The position numbers and the translations under genes are program-made. The notes beneath the pieces are model-generated. The model did no database searches. It was not told where the DNA came from and saw nothing but the letters and a program-made list of their open reading frames with translations. A stretch of DNA of 64,000 bases from Nitrospirota bacterium (GTDB lineage: Bacteria; Nitrospirota; Thermodesulfovibrionia; Thermodesulfovibrionales; UBA6898), in NCBI GenBank assembly GCA_016214855.1, contig JACRMT010000004.1:558001-622000 (forward strand). Direction: 5' to 3'. This document shows positions 54,105 through 63,881 of the stretch, piece by piece; the first letter of the stretch is position 1, and each line of letters starts with the position of its first letter.

Positions 54105-57100
54105 CTATTTAAACTCAAATCTGAACCGGACATCTCCGCCTGCAATTCCCCGCTCATCGCGGACGCCGACCAGCGAGATATTGCTGTTCATAAAATATTC
54201 GAGCTTGACGACCTGCTCTTCTTTGCTGCCCAGAGCACTGGTATACGTAACAAATAACTTGTCCCCGAGCATGCGCTTGGATACCGTAACCCTGGGCTCG
54301 ACCGTTCCGGTGGTCTTTGAGACATAAGGATCGATCTGAAAACGGTCAAGGCCGGTTATCGAGCGCACCCTCTCCTCGATCACATCCTGCATCTTGCCCG
54401 TCACAAAAGATGTTGCTTCGCCCGCGCCTATGCCTGCCTCAAAGCCTTTGACGCCGCCCCCTGCCTGTCCGACCGTCAGCAGTGCAAGTACATCCATCTC
54501 CTTGAGCGGCGGATCCGAGACAAGCGCCATGTTGAAATGGTCAAGCTGTCCTTCAAGGTTCATCTTGATCCGGTATCCCTTGACCGTTGTCTCGGCGGCT
54601 ATGGCAATCACCGGATCAAGCCGGTTCGGATCTGAAAAATCGGCGCTGGCATGCAGTATCTTGAACTCATTATTCCTGAAGTAAACTGTCCCATCCTTCG
54701 TCTCCAGCCTTCCAAACAGAACCGGACGATACAGGGTCCCCCGCAAAACCATATCAGAACTGACCATGGCCCGCGCCACATTATTGTCGATCGATATATC
54801 GTCCTTTCCGGCGATCCTGATGTTCAGATTCGCCTTCTCATAACTCGCAATATCCGCCCGGACCTTTTCTGTCCTTTTTTTCTGGAGCAGCCAGCTTTTC
54901 CATTCTACACGCTCCTTGTACCGGGCGCGGTTGATGTCAATGTTGCCGGAAACTATCTGCGAAACAGCGGTCCCCTTGTACAGAAGACTGCCGCCGAAGT
55001 TCACCGAGAACTCCGGTGATATGACGCTCGTAATATTATGCATCTTCGCTTCCACATAGAACCGGGAAAAAACGAATTTCTTCAAATACAGAACGCCGGA
55101 CAGGTCCAGATCGCCGCCTCCCAGTTTGCCGCGCAGGTCCTGGAGCACAACCTTGTCATTATCCAGATACAGATAGCCTTTGAGGTCAGTGATGCGATAG
55201 GCCGGGTAATCCTTCAGGCCGATAGCGCCGTCAGCAAGACTGATACCGCCGTTCACCTTTGGGTTTTCCCAGTCGCCGCTTATACCGATAACGAAGACAG
55301 CATCACCCTTCAGGAGGCCAAGCCTGGTCGAAAAACTCTTAAAGGGAGAAAGCGCAGAACTGCCCTCCACCGCGATATTGTAGCTTCTGCCAAAGGCAAT
55401 ACTTCCGTTGGCGCGGAAAACCGTACTGCCGCTTCTCAGTGCTATTCGGCCAAGGGAAAGCTCCCTGTCCTTCAGATCAAGAGATATCTCCTCCTCGTTC
55501 GTAAAGCTGTACCCGTACATCGAAAGCACAACATGCCTGATCAATGCAGAACCCTCAATATGATTACGTGTGCCGTGGAGGGATACCGACCCGTTCAGGT
55601 TCAGGATAAGATCTTCCGGGATGTCCTTAAGCAGGGACGTTATCAGGAAATCATACCTGCCTGTCTGAAAATCGGCAGAAGCCTCCCAGGGCATGATACC
55701 GTCAGTTCTGCCCCTGGCCGAGATACTGATACGGTCATTGATGAGCTTTGCCGTTGCAATAAATTTCTTATCCTTCAGCGAGGCGGTGATCACACCCCTG
55801 CCGATCTGCTTTCCCTTGAGCGTTCCATCGATCATCCTGGCATCAAGGGTTATGGTCGGGTTATCAAAGTCTCCGTGGCCTTCAGAGGTGAGTGTGGCTA
55901 TCACTTCTCCCTGGAGCGGCCGCTGGATGATATCACTGAGCCTGATCCTTTCGGCCGATGCTTTATAGGTAAATGTCTCGTCCGGATTGATGGTCATGTC
56001 TCCGCGAACAACAGTCTCCCCCTGTCTGACCGTCACTCCGGTGAAATCTATCTTGGACGCTGCATATCTGAAATCAAAGGACGATGCATGAATAGGTACC
56101 TCGAAAACAGTTGCCGATTCAAGGGATACAGCGGCCGTGATTTCGGGCAATTTCCCGAAGCCCTCCAGTCTTGCTGTCGCAGAGAACCGTCCGCTGCCTG
56201 AATACGCAGGATAAAATATCTTTACAAATTTTTCGCTCTCGATATTCTTCAGCTGGGCACGAAGACCCCATGTCGGCCTTGCAATATCAAAGAGCTCCTT
56301 TGCATCTTTAAAGGCTAACGTTCCGGAAACACGGGCATGCCCGGTTCTGTCCCCTGCCGCCAGATCCTTCACCTGAAGCAGATGCTTGCGGTACACCAGG
56401 TCTGCTGTTATGCTCTCGGCCTGATACCCCTCGATGGACGACTTTGTGACAGCAGCCCTGCCGCTGATCATGGGATCGTCAAAGGTCCCTGTCACTCTTC
56501 CTCTGAACTCACCCTCTCCCTTCAAAGGCTCAAAGTATGGAGCGGTTATCTCATGCAGGTCGGCAGTTGTCATCACCACGGGCAGATCAAGTGTTTGATG
56601 TTTGATATCTACCATACCGCCGGCAAGGGCCTCGGACTTCCCGGTCCTCACCGTAAGGTCCCGAAGTGCCAGCAGATCACCTTCGAGGTCATAGCTTCCT
56701 GTCATGGTCCTGACGCGTCCCAGTATGTCGTTACCGGCTTCGACGCTTGCATAGTCAAAGATCCCCTTCGGGCTGAAATTTTCGCCTGCGTGGTGAAGCG
56801 TGCCCTTCACTTTACCGGCAGGCACGCCGGGGTCCCAGCCGATCAGCGTGAAGAGAGGTTTGCTGTCCGCATCAGCAAAATCGATATCAAGAGTAAAATG
56901 ATTGACAACAGGCAATGCTATGGAGGCTGATGCCTTTGCCCTGCCGTTATAAAGCTTGCCGTCACCGTCAAAAAAACTCATCGTGCCCTTCTCATAGAGG
57001 ATCTTGCAGGCAACCCTGTCGATCTCGACCTGATAAAGGTTGCCTCTGGTCATGACAGCGTTGCCCCTGGCCACGATATCCCGAAGCGGCCCCTTCACCT

Positions 57101-58034
57101 CGCCCTTGAATTCAACCAGACCTTCCAGCTTTTCATGGACCTCCAGGAGTTCCATCAAGGTTTCAAGGTGAAAATTTCCTGCAAGTGAAAGGTCAAGGGT
57201 CGTATTATCCTTTGCGTAATGTACTGCCCCGTTCACCTTGATCGTACCCTCGCCGCTCTTCTGCAGCCCGAAGATCTCCTTAACCGATGAAACCAGCACA
57301 GTACCTGCGGTCTTTAAGGAGGCTTCTCCCTGACCGGCAGTACCCTCTGCCGTTACCTGCGAGCCATGGGTAGTGAGAGCAAGCTTTTTGATCGTCAGCG
57401 TATCCCCCTTGACAGTCGCCTGTCCGGAGATGGCGCCCGTGAAAGCCGGCAGTCCCTCCCGGTGGACCGAAACGCTCTTCGCCTCAATGCGGACTCTCTG
57501 ACTTTCGTTCAGAATAACCTCTCCGCCCAGACCGTCGATGGCAAGAGCGGTTTTGAGCCTCCCTGAACTGAGATCTGCTTTGCCCCGCTGCAGTTCCAAA
57601 GCAACGACCTTCACCTTCAGACTATCCTTTCGGGTATTCGCAAGATAGTTGCGGATGTTCATTTCAATAGTCTCAGCCTGCTCCTGCGAAGCCTCAATGA
57701 CCGGATCCCTGATCACGAGCCTCCGGATAGTAAGCGACCTGCTGAAGAGTCCCGAGATATCGAGATAAGCCTTGACCCTTTTGGCAAGGAGGATCTTGGT
57801 TCCTTCGTCATCAAAGACCTTGAGGTCCTTTGCCTCTATGAACAGCGGGAAGATATTGATATAGATCTTCTGGGCGATCACCCTTTTCCCGGTTGCAAGT
57901 TCCAGTTCGGGAAGGATCACCTTTTTGAGCGTATTTGAGACATGGGGTCCCCTGAGCACCAATGCAATGGCAAGGGTGATCAGAAGAACTGCAATAAGCA
58001 GTGAATATTTTTTCAATTTTTCAGTAATAGCCAT
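54105..58034 (-). CDS. tamB: TamB/AsmA-like translocation protein
   Basis: The 1309-residue protein is anchored by an N-terminal membrane segment (LLIAVLLITLAIALVL) and consists of long repetitive beta-strand sequence, as in the bridge-like proteins that span the periplasm. It ends with the TamB (DUF490) domain, including GEATSFVTGKMQDVIEERV and a Phe/Lys terminus. TamB partners with TamA for protein insertion or lipid transport to the outer membrane. Its stop lies 11 bases before the Omp85 start, so the two are co-expressed. Its start overlaps glnD by 22 bases. Confidence 0.9.
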   Translation of the reverse strand: MAITEKLKKYSLLIAVLLITLAIALVLRGPHVSNTLKKVILPELELATGKRVIAQKIYINIFPLFIEAKDLKVFDDEGTKILLAKRVKAYLDISGLFSRSLTIRRLVIRDPVIEASQEQAETIEMNIRNYLANTRKDSLKVKVVALELQRGKADLSSGRLKTALAIDGLGGEVILNESQRVRIEAKSVSVHREGLPAFTGAISGQATVKGDTLTIKKLALTTHGSQVTAEGTAGQGEASLKTAGTVLVSSVKEIFGLQKSGEGTIKVNGAVHYAKDNTTLDLSLAGNFHLETLMELLEVHEKLEGLVEFKGEVKGPLRDIVARGNAVMTRGNLYQVEIDRVACKILYEKGTMSFFDGDGKLYNGRAKASASIALPVVNHFTLDIDFADADSKPLFTLIGWDPGVPAGKVKGTLHHAGENFSPKGIFDYASVEAGNDILGRVRTMTGSYDLEGDLLALRDLTVRTGKSEALAGGMVDIKHQTLDLPVVMTTADLHEITAPYFEPLKGEGEFRGRVTGTFDDPMISGRAAVTKSSIEGYQAESITADLVYRKHLLQVKDLAAGDRTGHARVSGTLAFKDAKELFDIARPTWGLRAQLKNIESEKFVKIFYPAYSGSGRFSATARLEGFGKLPEITAAVSLESATVFEVPIHASSFDFRYAASKIDFTGVTVRQGETVVRGDMTINPDETFTYKASAERIRLSDIIQRPLQGEVIATLTSEGHGDFDNPTITLDARMIDGTLKGKQIGRGVITASLKDKKFIATAKLINDRISISARGRTDGIMPWEASADFQTGRYDFLITSLLKDIPEDLILNLNGSVSLHGTRNHIEGSALIRHVVLSMYGYSFTNEEEISLDLKDRELSLGRIALRSGSTVFRANGSIAFGRSYNIAVEGSSALSPFKSFSTRLGLLKGDAVFVIGISGDWENPKVNGGISLADGAIGLKDYPAYRITDLKGYLYLDNDKVVLQDLRGKLGGGDLDLSGVLYLKKFVFSRFYVEAKMHNITSVISPEFSVNFGGSLLYKGTAVSQIVSGNIDINRARYKERVEWKSWLLQKKRTEKVRADIASYEKANLNIRIAGKDDISIDNNVARAMVSSDMVLRGTLYRPVLFGRLETKDGTVYFRNNEFKILHASADFSDPNRLDPVIAIAAETTVKGYRIKMNLEGQLDHFNMALVSDPPLKEMDVLALLTVGQAGGGVKGFEAGIGAGEATSFVTGKMQDVIEERVRSITGLDRFQIDPYVSKTTGTVEPRVTVSKRMLGDKLFVTYTSALGSKEEQVVKLEYFMNSNISLVGVRDERGIAGGDVRFRFEFK

Positions 58035-60487
58035 AGGTCTCTCAGGATCTCAAGCGAAGTCTCATGATCCAGCTTACCGTTTCCGGAACGAACAGAGAAA
58101 ATGTCCTGCGCAAGGCCTGCCTCTGTATTGATGCGGGCAGACACAACCCCTGCTCCTTTCTGATAAAAGATCCTCGATATATCGTACAGCAACCCTATTC
58201 TGTCCGGTGAAAAAATCTCGATCAGCGTGTACAGATCCGAAGACTCATTGTCGATCTCCACAAAGGCATCGAACAGCCCGTGTGCGTCTCGGGTCTGACC
58301 GGCCAGCAATATCTCCTGCTTCTTCATCACGGCATCTTCAAGACCGGCAACTATGTCGCGCTCAAGCCCGTCCCACCAGACATCTTTCCAGTTCGAGACT
58401 GCAATTTTATCAATAACAATTCCGTTCTTTCCAGTATATATGCGTCCATGAACTATATTTAATCTTCTCATGGAGAGAAATCCTACGATCCGCGAGAAGA
58501 GGCCGGGAGCATCAGACGAGCAGATAACAACCTCGGCAATACCGTCCGGCACGACATCGATACGCACTGCCGCGCCCTGGGCCGCAGCTCTCTGATGGAG
58601 CAGAAAATCCTCTTTCAGCCTTGCCTCGGTCGTTGAAAGGAGATACCGGTCAGGCATACCTGCAACGAATCGGGAAAGCTCCTTCTGCACGGCCGCATTT
58701 CCGGGGAAAAGGGCTGCCGTATCATGCTGTTTTGTCAATGCACCCGAACCTGACAGGTGCCGTAGGGTCCTCTCATACAGGCCCCCTAACAGAGAGGCCT
58801 TCCAGACATTCCAGAACTGCGGATTCACTGCAGACATATCGGCATACGTAATGAGATAGATCGCCTTGAGGTTCTCGCTGTCGCCAACAGCATCGGCAAA
58901 ACCGGCTATCACCTCAGGGTCATCGATCTCCCTGGTCATGGCGATCCGCGACATCAGCACATGGTTTCTGACAAGGAACTCGATCCTGAGCCTTTTGTCT
59001 GACGACATATTCAGACGTTCCATAATGGACTTGAGCCTTTTATAACCCTCTTCTTCATGATGCCTGCCCACTGCTTTGCCGATATCATGAAAAAGGATCG
59101 AAAGAAAAAGCACATCAAGCTGTTCCATGCCGAGGACGATCTCTTTCAATGACTCCAGACTTCTCACGGTCGTTGTCCTGAGCCGCTCCAGATTCCGTAT
59201 CGCCAGAAGGGTATGCTCGTCTACCGTGTACATATGATATGCCTCATGTACTACGAGCGAGCGCAACGCGCCGAATTCAGGAAAGAACCTGCCTAACACA
59301 CCGGTCTCGTGCATCTCCCTGAGCGTTTCATAGACACGCCTGCTTTTCATGATCTCGCGGAAATAATGGACCGCAGCCGCAATGCTTCTTGTTCGCCCGT
59401 TTATCCTGGGCAGGCTCTCCCGGATCTGCTCGCGCAGCCTGTTGCTGAAGGTCTTGTCAATTTTCGAAAAATGAGAGAAAGCCTCCATGATCTTTTCGGA
59501 ATGTCCGGAAAATACGGCTTCATTCCCGGCGATCAGCTTCCCCCCGGACAATAAAAAATCATCGGTGATCTTCCTCTTCGTAAAGTCCCTGAAGATCGGC
59601 GTATACTGCCTGCTGCACCTGACCATAACAGCGTGTGATACATCCCTGATGATCCTGCCCTTCAGGTAGTAGTAACGCATCATCCGCTCGGCGCCGCTGA
59701 ATTTATCTGAATCGCGGAATCCCAGACGGGAGGCCACAGCCCGCTGATATTCGAAAGAAAGAATATCGTTCTGACGCCGGCTCTCAGCATGGAGACAATA
59801 CCGCACCTGTATCATGAAGTCATAGGCATCCAGAAAGCGCTTGTGGTCATGGCCGGTCAGCAGAGCGGATAAGCCCTGGAGATCCGCTATGCGAAACACG
59901 ACCCGCGACAGCCAGAGAACGGCATGAACATCTCTCAGTCCGCCGTCCCCCTCCTTGATATGCGGTTCGAGCAGATAGATCGAATCACCGGTGCTGACAT
60001 GCCTCTTTTCCCGTTCCTTCAGTTTTTCTGCCACAAACTGCTTCTGCTTCCGGTAAGCAAGAGCAGGATAAACCTCTTTTTCAAATTTTGCGTAGAGACT
60101 CCTGCTGCCCGCCAGATACCGTGTTTCAAGAAGCGCGGTCCTGGTCCTGATGTCCCTGAAGGCCTCCTCAACGCACTCGTCAAGCGTTCTGAAGGCATGG
60201 CTGATATCGAGCTTTTCGTCCCAGAGCCGGTAGAGAACTTTCTCCGCTGCACCTGCATTTTTTTTCCCCCCGGCAAGAAACAGGATATCAATATCTGAAA
60301 ACGGTGCAAGTTCTCTTCTGCCATACCCACCGGTGGCAACGAGAAGCAGATCTGAATCATCAGCCAGTTCATTGAATATACCCGCGACCGTATCATCCAC
60401 AAAAGACGTGTATCGCACGGCAAGATCCCTTCCCCAAAGGCCCTGATCCATCCATGCGGCTATCTCTGTAAGTGTCTTGTCATTCAT
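58013..60487 (-). CDS. glnD: GlnD, bifunctional uridylyltransferase/uridylyl-removing enzyme
   Basis: The 824-residue nitrogen sensor modifies PII. The nucleotidyltransferase domain has GGYGRRELAPFSDIDIL near residue 75. A GlnE/GlnD linker and HD domain with FHDIGKAVGRHHEEEG near 480 remove UMP. Two C-terminal ACT domains bind glutamine (VVICSSDAPGLFSRIVGFL, LIEIFSPDRIGLLYDISRIF). The ATG at 60487 is chosen over a longer frame to 60553. It overlaps the ABC permease gene by eight bases and tamB by 22. Confidence 0.94.
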   Translation of the reverse strand: MNDKTLTEIAAWMDQGLWGRDLAVRYTSFVDDTVAGIFNELADDSDLLLVATGGYGRRELAPFSDIDILFLAGGKKNAGAAEKVLYRLWDEKLDISHAFRTLDECVEEAFRDIRTRTALLETRYLAGSRSLYAKFEKEVYPALAYRKQKQFVAEKLKEREKRHVSTGDSIYLLEPHIKEGDGGLRDVHAVLWLSRVVFRIADLQGLSALLTGHDHKRFLDAYDFMIQVRYCLHAESRRQNDILSFEYQRAVASRLGFRDSDKFSGAERMMRYYYLKGRIIRDVSHAVMVRCSRQYTPIFRDFTKRKITDDFLLSGGKLIAGNEAVFSGHSEKIMEAFSHFSKIDKTFSNRLREQIRESLPRINGRTRSIAAAVHYFREIMKSRRVYETLREMHETGVLGRFFPEFGALRSLVVHEAYHMYTVDEHTLLAIRNLERLRTTTVRSLESLKEIVLGMEQLDVLFLSILFHDIGKAVGRHHEEEGYKRLKSIMERLNMSSDKRLRIEFLVRNHVLMSRIAMTREIDDPEVIAGFADAVGDSENLKAIYLITYADMSAVNPQFWNVWKASLLGGLYERTLRHLSGSGALTKQHDTAALFPGNAAVQKELSRFVAGMPDRYLLSTTEARLKEDFLLHQRAAAQGAAVRIDVVPDGIAEVVICSSDAPGLFSRIVGFLSMRRLNIVHGRIYTGKNGIVIDKIAVSNWKDVWWDGLERDIVAGLEDAVMKKQEILLAGQTRDAHGLFDAFVEIDNESSDLYTLIEIFSPDRIGLLYDISRIFYQKGAGVVSARINTEAGLAQDIFSVRSGNGKLDHETSLEILRDLWLLLKN

Positions 60488-61688
60488 ATCTGAGGGCAAC
60501 AATAGGATCGTAAAGTGATGCCTTACGTGCAGGATAGACGCCGAAAAATACACCTACGGATGCAGAGAAGAAAAAGGCGAGCAGGACCGACCACCACGAT
60601 ATCTCCATCGGAAGATACGGTATGAATAACTGAAACCCTATCGATACCATGCCGCCAAAGAGCACGCCGCCAAGTCCGCCGATAAGGCTCAGGGTCACAG
60701 ACTCTGCGAGGAACTGGATAAGGATATCCTTGTTCTTCGCGCCGAGCGCCTTTCTGATACCAATCTCACGCGTCCGCTCACGGACAGAGACCAGCATGAT
60801 ATTCATGATGCCGATGCCGCCCACCAGCAGCGATATGGCTGCTATGCCTGCAAGCACGGCAGTCATGATCCCTAATACCTTGTTCATCACGCCTAACATC
60901 TCATCCTGGCTCATGACCGTAAAGTCCTCTTTGTTTGCGTGCCGCTTCATCAGGATCTGGCGGATCTCTTCCATGGCAGGCTCGATCTCGGCTGAAGACT
61001 TCACCTTGATCGTTATGTTGAAGAGCGTATCCGTATCAAAAAGCTCCTGCGCTGTTGTGGTGGGGATAAAGACGATATCATCAAAATCAATGCCGAGCGT
61101 AACGCCCTTCTTTGCCATGACGCCTATCACACGGTATTTGCCGTCGCCGATGCTCACCACAGCGCCAAGCGCATTCTTGTCGCCAAAAAGGCCCCGCTTC
61201 ACGGTCCTTCCGAGGATGCAGACCTTTCTCTTGGAATCAACGTCGGCATTATTGAGGAATCTCCCTGATTCGACCGAAAGGTTCCTCAGGTCGAAATAGG
61301 TCTCTGTGCAGCCGACCACGTTATTGTCCCTGCTCTGGTTGAGATACTTGATCTTTGAAGAGCCGAGGATCAGTGGCACTGCATCAGCGACATGACGTGC
61401 CCGCTTCTTTATGATAATTGCATCGTCGTACACAAGCTTGCGGACCGTGCTTGCCGTAGGAGGATGAATGCCTCCTTTGGTAGATGTCTTGCCCGGCACA
61501 ACGATAAGGATATTCGTGCCGAGGTTGCCCAATTCACGGTGGATATATGTCTTCGCACCTGCGCCTATGGCAACCAGCATGATCACCGATGCAACGCCGA
61601 TTATCACGCCGAGCATGGTGAGCAGAGATCTCATCTTGTTGCTCATCAATGCATCTTTCGATAGGCTCAGGACCTCACGAGCATCCAC
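60480..61688 (-). CDS. MacB-type ABC transporter permease
   Basis: The 402-residue permease has one N-terminal membrane segment (LLTMLGVIIGVASVIMLVAIG), a large MacB periplasmic domain and three C-terminal segments. FtsX-like motif GIMNIMLVSVRERTREIGIRKALGA is near residue 295. Start is GTG at 61688 with GGAG upstream, inside the end of the ATPase gene. The set of adaptor, ATPase and permease is the MacAB type, which exports peptides, siderophores or antibiotics; the substrate is unknown. Confidence 0.92.
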   Translation of the reverse strand: MDAREVLSLSKDALMSNKMRSLLTMLGVIIGVASVIMLVAIGAGAKTYIHRELGNLGTNILIVVPGKTSTKGGIHPPTASTVRKLVYDDAIIIKKRARHVADAVPLILGSSKIKYLNQSRDNNVVGCTETYFDLRNLSVESGRFLNNADVDSKRKVCILGRTVKRGLFGDKNALGAVVSIGDGKYRVIGVMAKKGVTLGIDFDDIVFIPTTTAQELFDTDTLFNITIKVKSSAEIEPAMEEIRQILMKRHANKEDFTVMSQDEMLGVMNKVLGIMTAVLAGIAAISLLVGGIGIMNIMLVSVRERTREIGIRKALGAKNKDILIQFLAESVTLSLIGGLGGVLFGGMVSIGFQLFIPYLPMEISWWSVLLAFFFSASVGVFFGVYPARKASLYDPIVALRYE

Positions 61689-62346
61689 TGTAGCACACTC
61701 CGTCCCGCATGGTTATTGTCCTTTTTGCATATCCCGCAATCTCCAGCTCATGGGTCACCAGGATGATCGTAACTCCCCCGCGATTCAACTCCGCAAAGAT
61801 CTCCATGATCTCCCTGCCGACCTTGCTGTCCAGGTTACCGGTAGGCTCATCCGCAAGAATAATGACCGGACTGTTGATCAGCGCACGCGCTATCGCAACA
61901 CGCTGCTGCTCACCTCCTGAAAGCTCACTCGGTTTGTGGTCTGAGCGGTCTTCAAGCCCCATGCGGCCGAGCATCTCGACAGCCTTCTGTTTGCGCAAGG
62001 CAGGTTCGACGCCACCATACAGGAGCGGCAGTTCCACATTCTTCCATGCCGGGAAACGCGGCAGGAGGTTAAAGCTCTGGAAGACAAAACCTATTGATCT
62101 GTTTCTGATCTCTGCAAGCTCGTTGTCATTCTTGGTAGACACATCAACATTGTCCAGAAGATAGCGTCCTGAGGTAGGTCTGTCCAGGCAGCCAAGAATA
62201 TTGAGGAGTGTTGATTTGCCGGAGCCTGAGGGTCCCATGATCGCAATGAAATCTCCCTGATCCGCCGCAAGGTTGATCCCCTTCAAAACCTCGACCGTGA
62301 TCTTGGGAAGTTCGTAAGACCGGTGTATATCCTTAAGAACGATCAT
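61675..62346 (-). CDS. MacB/LolD-type ABC transporter ATPase
   Basis: The 223-residue ATPase has Walker A GPSGSGKSTLLNI near residue 39, Q-loop FQSFNLLPRF, signature LSGGEQQRVAIARAL near 140, Walker B VIILADEPTGNLD and the H-loop VTHE. It overlaps the adaptor gene by four bases (ATGA) and the permease gene by 14. It is of the short, single-domain kind, with the permease encoded separately. Confidence 0.95.
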   Translation of the reverse strand: MIVLKDIHRSYELPKITVEVLKGINLAADQGDFIAIMGPSGSGKSTLLNILGCLDRPTSGRYLLDNVDVSTKNDNELAEIRNRSIGFVFQSFNLLPRFPAWKNVELPLLYGGVEPALRKQKAVEMLGRMGLEDRSDHKPSELSGGEQQRVAIARALINSPVIILADEPTGNLDSKVGREIMEIFAELNRGGVTIILVTHELEIAGYAKRTITMRDGVCYSGCS

Positions 62347-63581
62347 TTATCTGTGACAAGGACCTTTATCCGTGTTTTGTCCTTCAGATCAGGAATATCC
62401 GGATTGGTTATAACAATATCCCCCTCCTGCAGCCCTTCAGTCACCTCAGTGAACGTCCAGTTGAACTGCCCTGTTTTTATCTTGTGCAGGACTGCCTTGC
62501 TGTCATTGCCGACATAGACATATTTCGCGTCACCCTTCTCGATGATCGCCTGGGACGGAATGATCAGCACATTATCCTTCTTGCTGACTATCACCTCGAC
62601 ATCTGCCGACATACCCGGCTTTGTTATCACATAGTTATCAAGGAGCCTTACTCTTGCTTCAAATGTGCGTGCCTCCTGCTTGCTGCCCAATACAACCGGA
62701 GAAATCATGTAGACCTCTCCCTTCATCACTTTCTCCGGATATGCGTCCATCGTGACGTTCACCTGCTGCCCGATCGCAACCTTTGCCGCATCAGCCTCGT
62801 CGATAAAGGCCTCGATATAGAGTGAATCCGTTGAGACCACAGCCGCTATGAGAGCCCCGACAGGAACAGTCTCTGCAATCTTCACCGGCCGCGTTGTGAC
62901 GATACCGGCAATAGGCGATCTGATGAACGAGTAGTCGAGCATGATCTTTGCCAGATTGTATTCTCTCTGTGACTGTTCGACCGCAGCTGCCTGGGCGCGT
63001 ATCTCTTCCTCCCGGGCCCGTATCTGCTGCAGGGCAGCGAAGGCAGATACTGAGGAAGCCTTTGCAACGTCATGTTCCCTTTTCACCGCATCAAGGTCGC
63101 TCTGCGAGACAAATCCTTTGTCCTTGAGCTCCTGGAAGCGTCGCAGCCGTGCCTCTGCTTCATCAAGGACCGCTTTTGCCTTACTGATATTTGACTCAAC
63201 ATCAGCCTTGAATGAAGCCAGACCAAGCTTCAGGCTATCGAGCTGAGCGTTCATCCTCTGCATCGAAGCAGAGGCGAGCAAAAGCCTCTGCTGCACCTCT
63301 TCTGCTTCGAGATCTGCAATTCTGCCGCCTGCGGTAACCACCGAACCCTCTTCAACATGAAGTATTGAGATCCTGCCGACCCTCTGGGCAGAGAGCTTCA
63401 CTTCCTTGTCAGCCTTGACTGTTCCGGTTGATGTGCCGGTAACGCTGATCACCAGATCCTTCTTCTTCACCTGATATCCGTTGACCTCAAGGCCGCGCGA
63501 TGTAGCTCTGTAGATGAATACAAGGGGGATAATGACTGCCAGCAGAATAAGGTAAACTGATACCTTTTTATGAATAACCAT
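62343..63581 (-). CDS. MacA-like periplasmic adaptor of an ABC exporter
   Basis: The 412-residue membrane fusion protein has an N-terminal anchor (VYLILLAVIIPLVFIY), lipoyl half-motifs (ILHVEEGSVVTAGGRIADLEAE; DYSFIRSPIAGIVTTRPVKIA) and a coiled-coil hairpin of about 100 residues, then beta-barrel domains. The ATG at 63581 follows AGGAG by five bases. It is the first gene of the exporter operon and pairs with the ATPase by an ATGA overlap. No outer membrane channel gene is adjacent, so a shared TolC is expected. Confidence 0.9.
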   Translation of the reverse strand: MVIHKKVSVYLILLAVIIPLVFIYRATSRGLEVNGYQVKKKDLVISVTGTSTGTVKADKEVKLSAQRVGRISILHVEEGSVVTAGGRIADLEAEEVQQRLLLASASMQRMNAQLDSLKLGLASFKADVESNISKAKAVLDEAEARLRRFQELKDKGFVSQSDLDAVKREHDVAKASSVSAFAALQQIRAREEEIRAQAAAVEQSQREYNLAKIMLDYSFIRSPIAGIVTTRPVKIAETVPVGALIAAVVSTDSLYIEAFIDEADAAKVAIGQQVNVTMDAYPEKVMKGEVYMISPVVLGSKQEARTFEARVRLLDNYVITKPGMSADVEVIVSKKDNVLIIPSQAIIEKGDAKYVYVGNDSKAVLHKIKTGQFNWTFTEVTEGLQEGDIVITNPDIPDLKDKTRIKVLVTDK

Positions 63582-63818
63582 AGGATCTCCTGAACCCAAA
63601 TTTAACAAAAAGTCCTTTTATTCAAGCATGTTACCGTCACAAAATGCTCTTTAGTATCATACCGCATGCCGCTTTTTTTATATAGAAGAATATCTCGGGA
63701 ACACAGCATAGGCCGAACCAAAAAGTATGAGCCCCGGTTCATGCTTCTTCTTGAAGAGGAGTAGTTACGCGGAGAGATATGCCTGATGGTTTCTGGCCCG
63801 AAATGATACGGGACTTTC

Positions 63819-63853
63819 AAAAAAGCAGAGAGGAGCCTTGCGGCTCCCCCTGC
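63819..63853 (-). terminator. Rho-independent terminator of the exported-protein gene at the right edge
   Basis: On the minus strand GCAG-GGGGAGCC and GGCTCCTC-CTGC pair around GCAA, with a following TTTTTT run. It lies about 30 bases after the stop codon at 63882 and separates that gene from the macA-like operon. Confidence 0.85.
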
Positions 63854-63881
63854 TGTCACACAATGATAGACTGTAGATCCG

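Noticed and set aside
55038-56201. Long plus-strand frame of 387 codons
   Set aside because: It is antisense to tamB; the translation shows no family resemblance.
63602-63859. Minus-strand 85-codon frame upstream of the macA-like gene
   Set aside because: It spans the terminator hairpin at 63819-63853 and has no coding character; the gap is better read as terminator plus promoter region.
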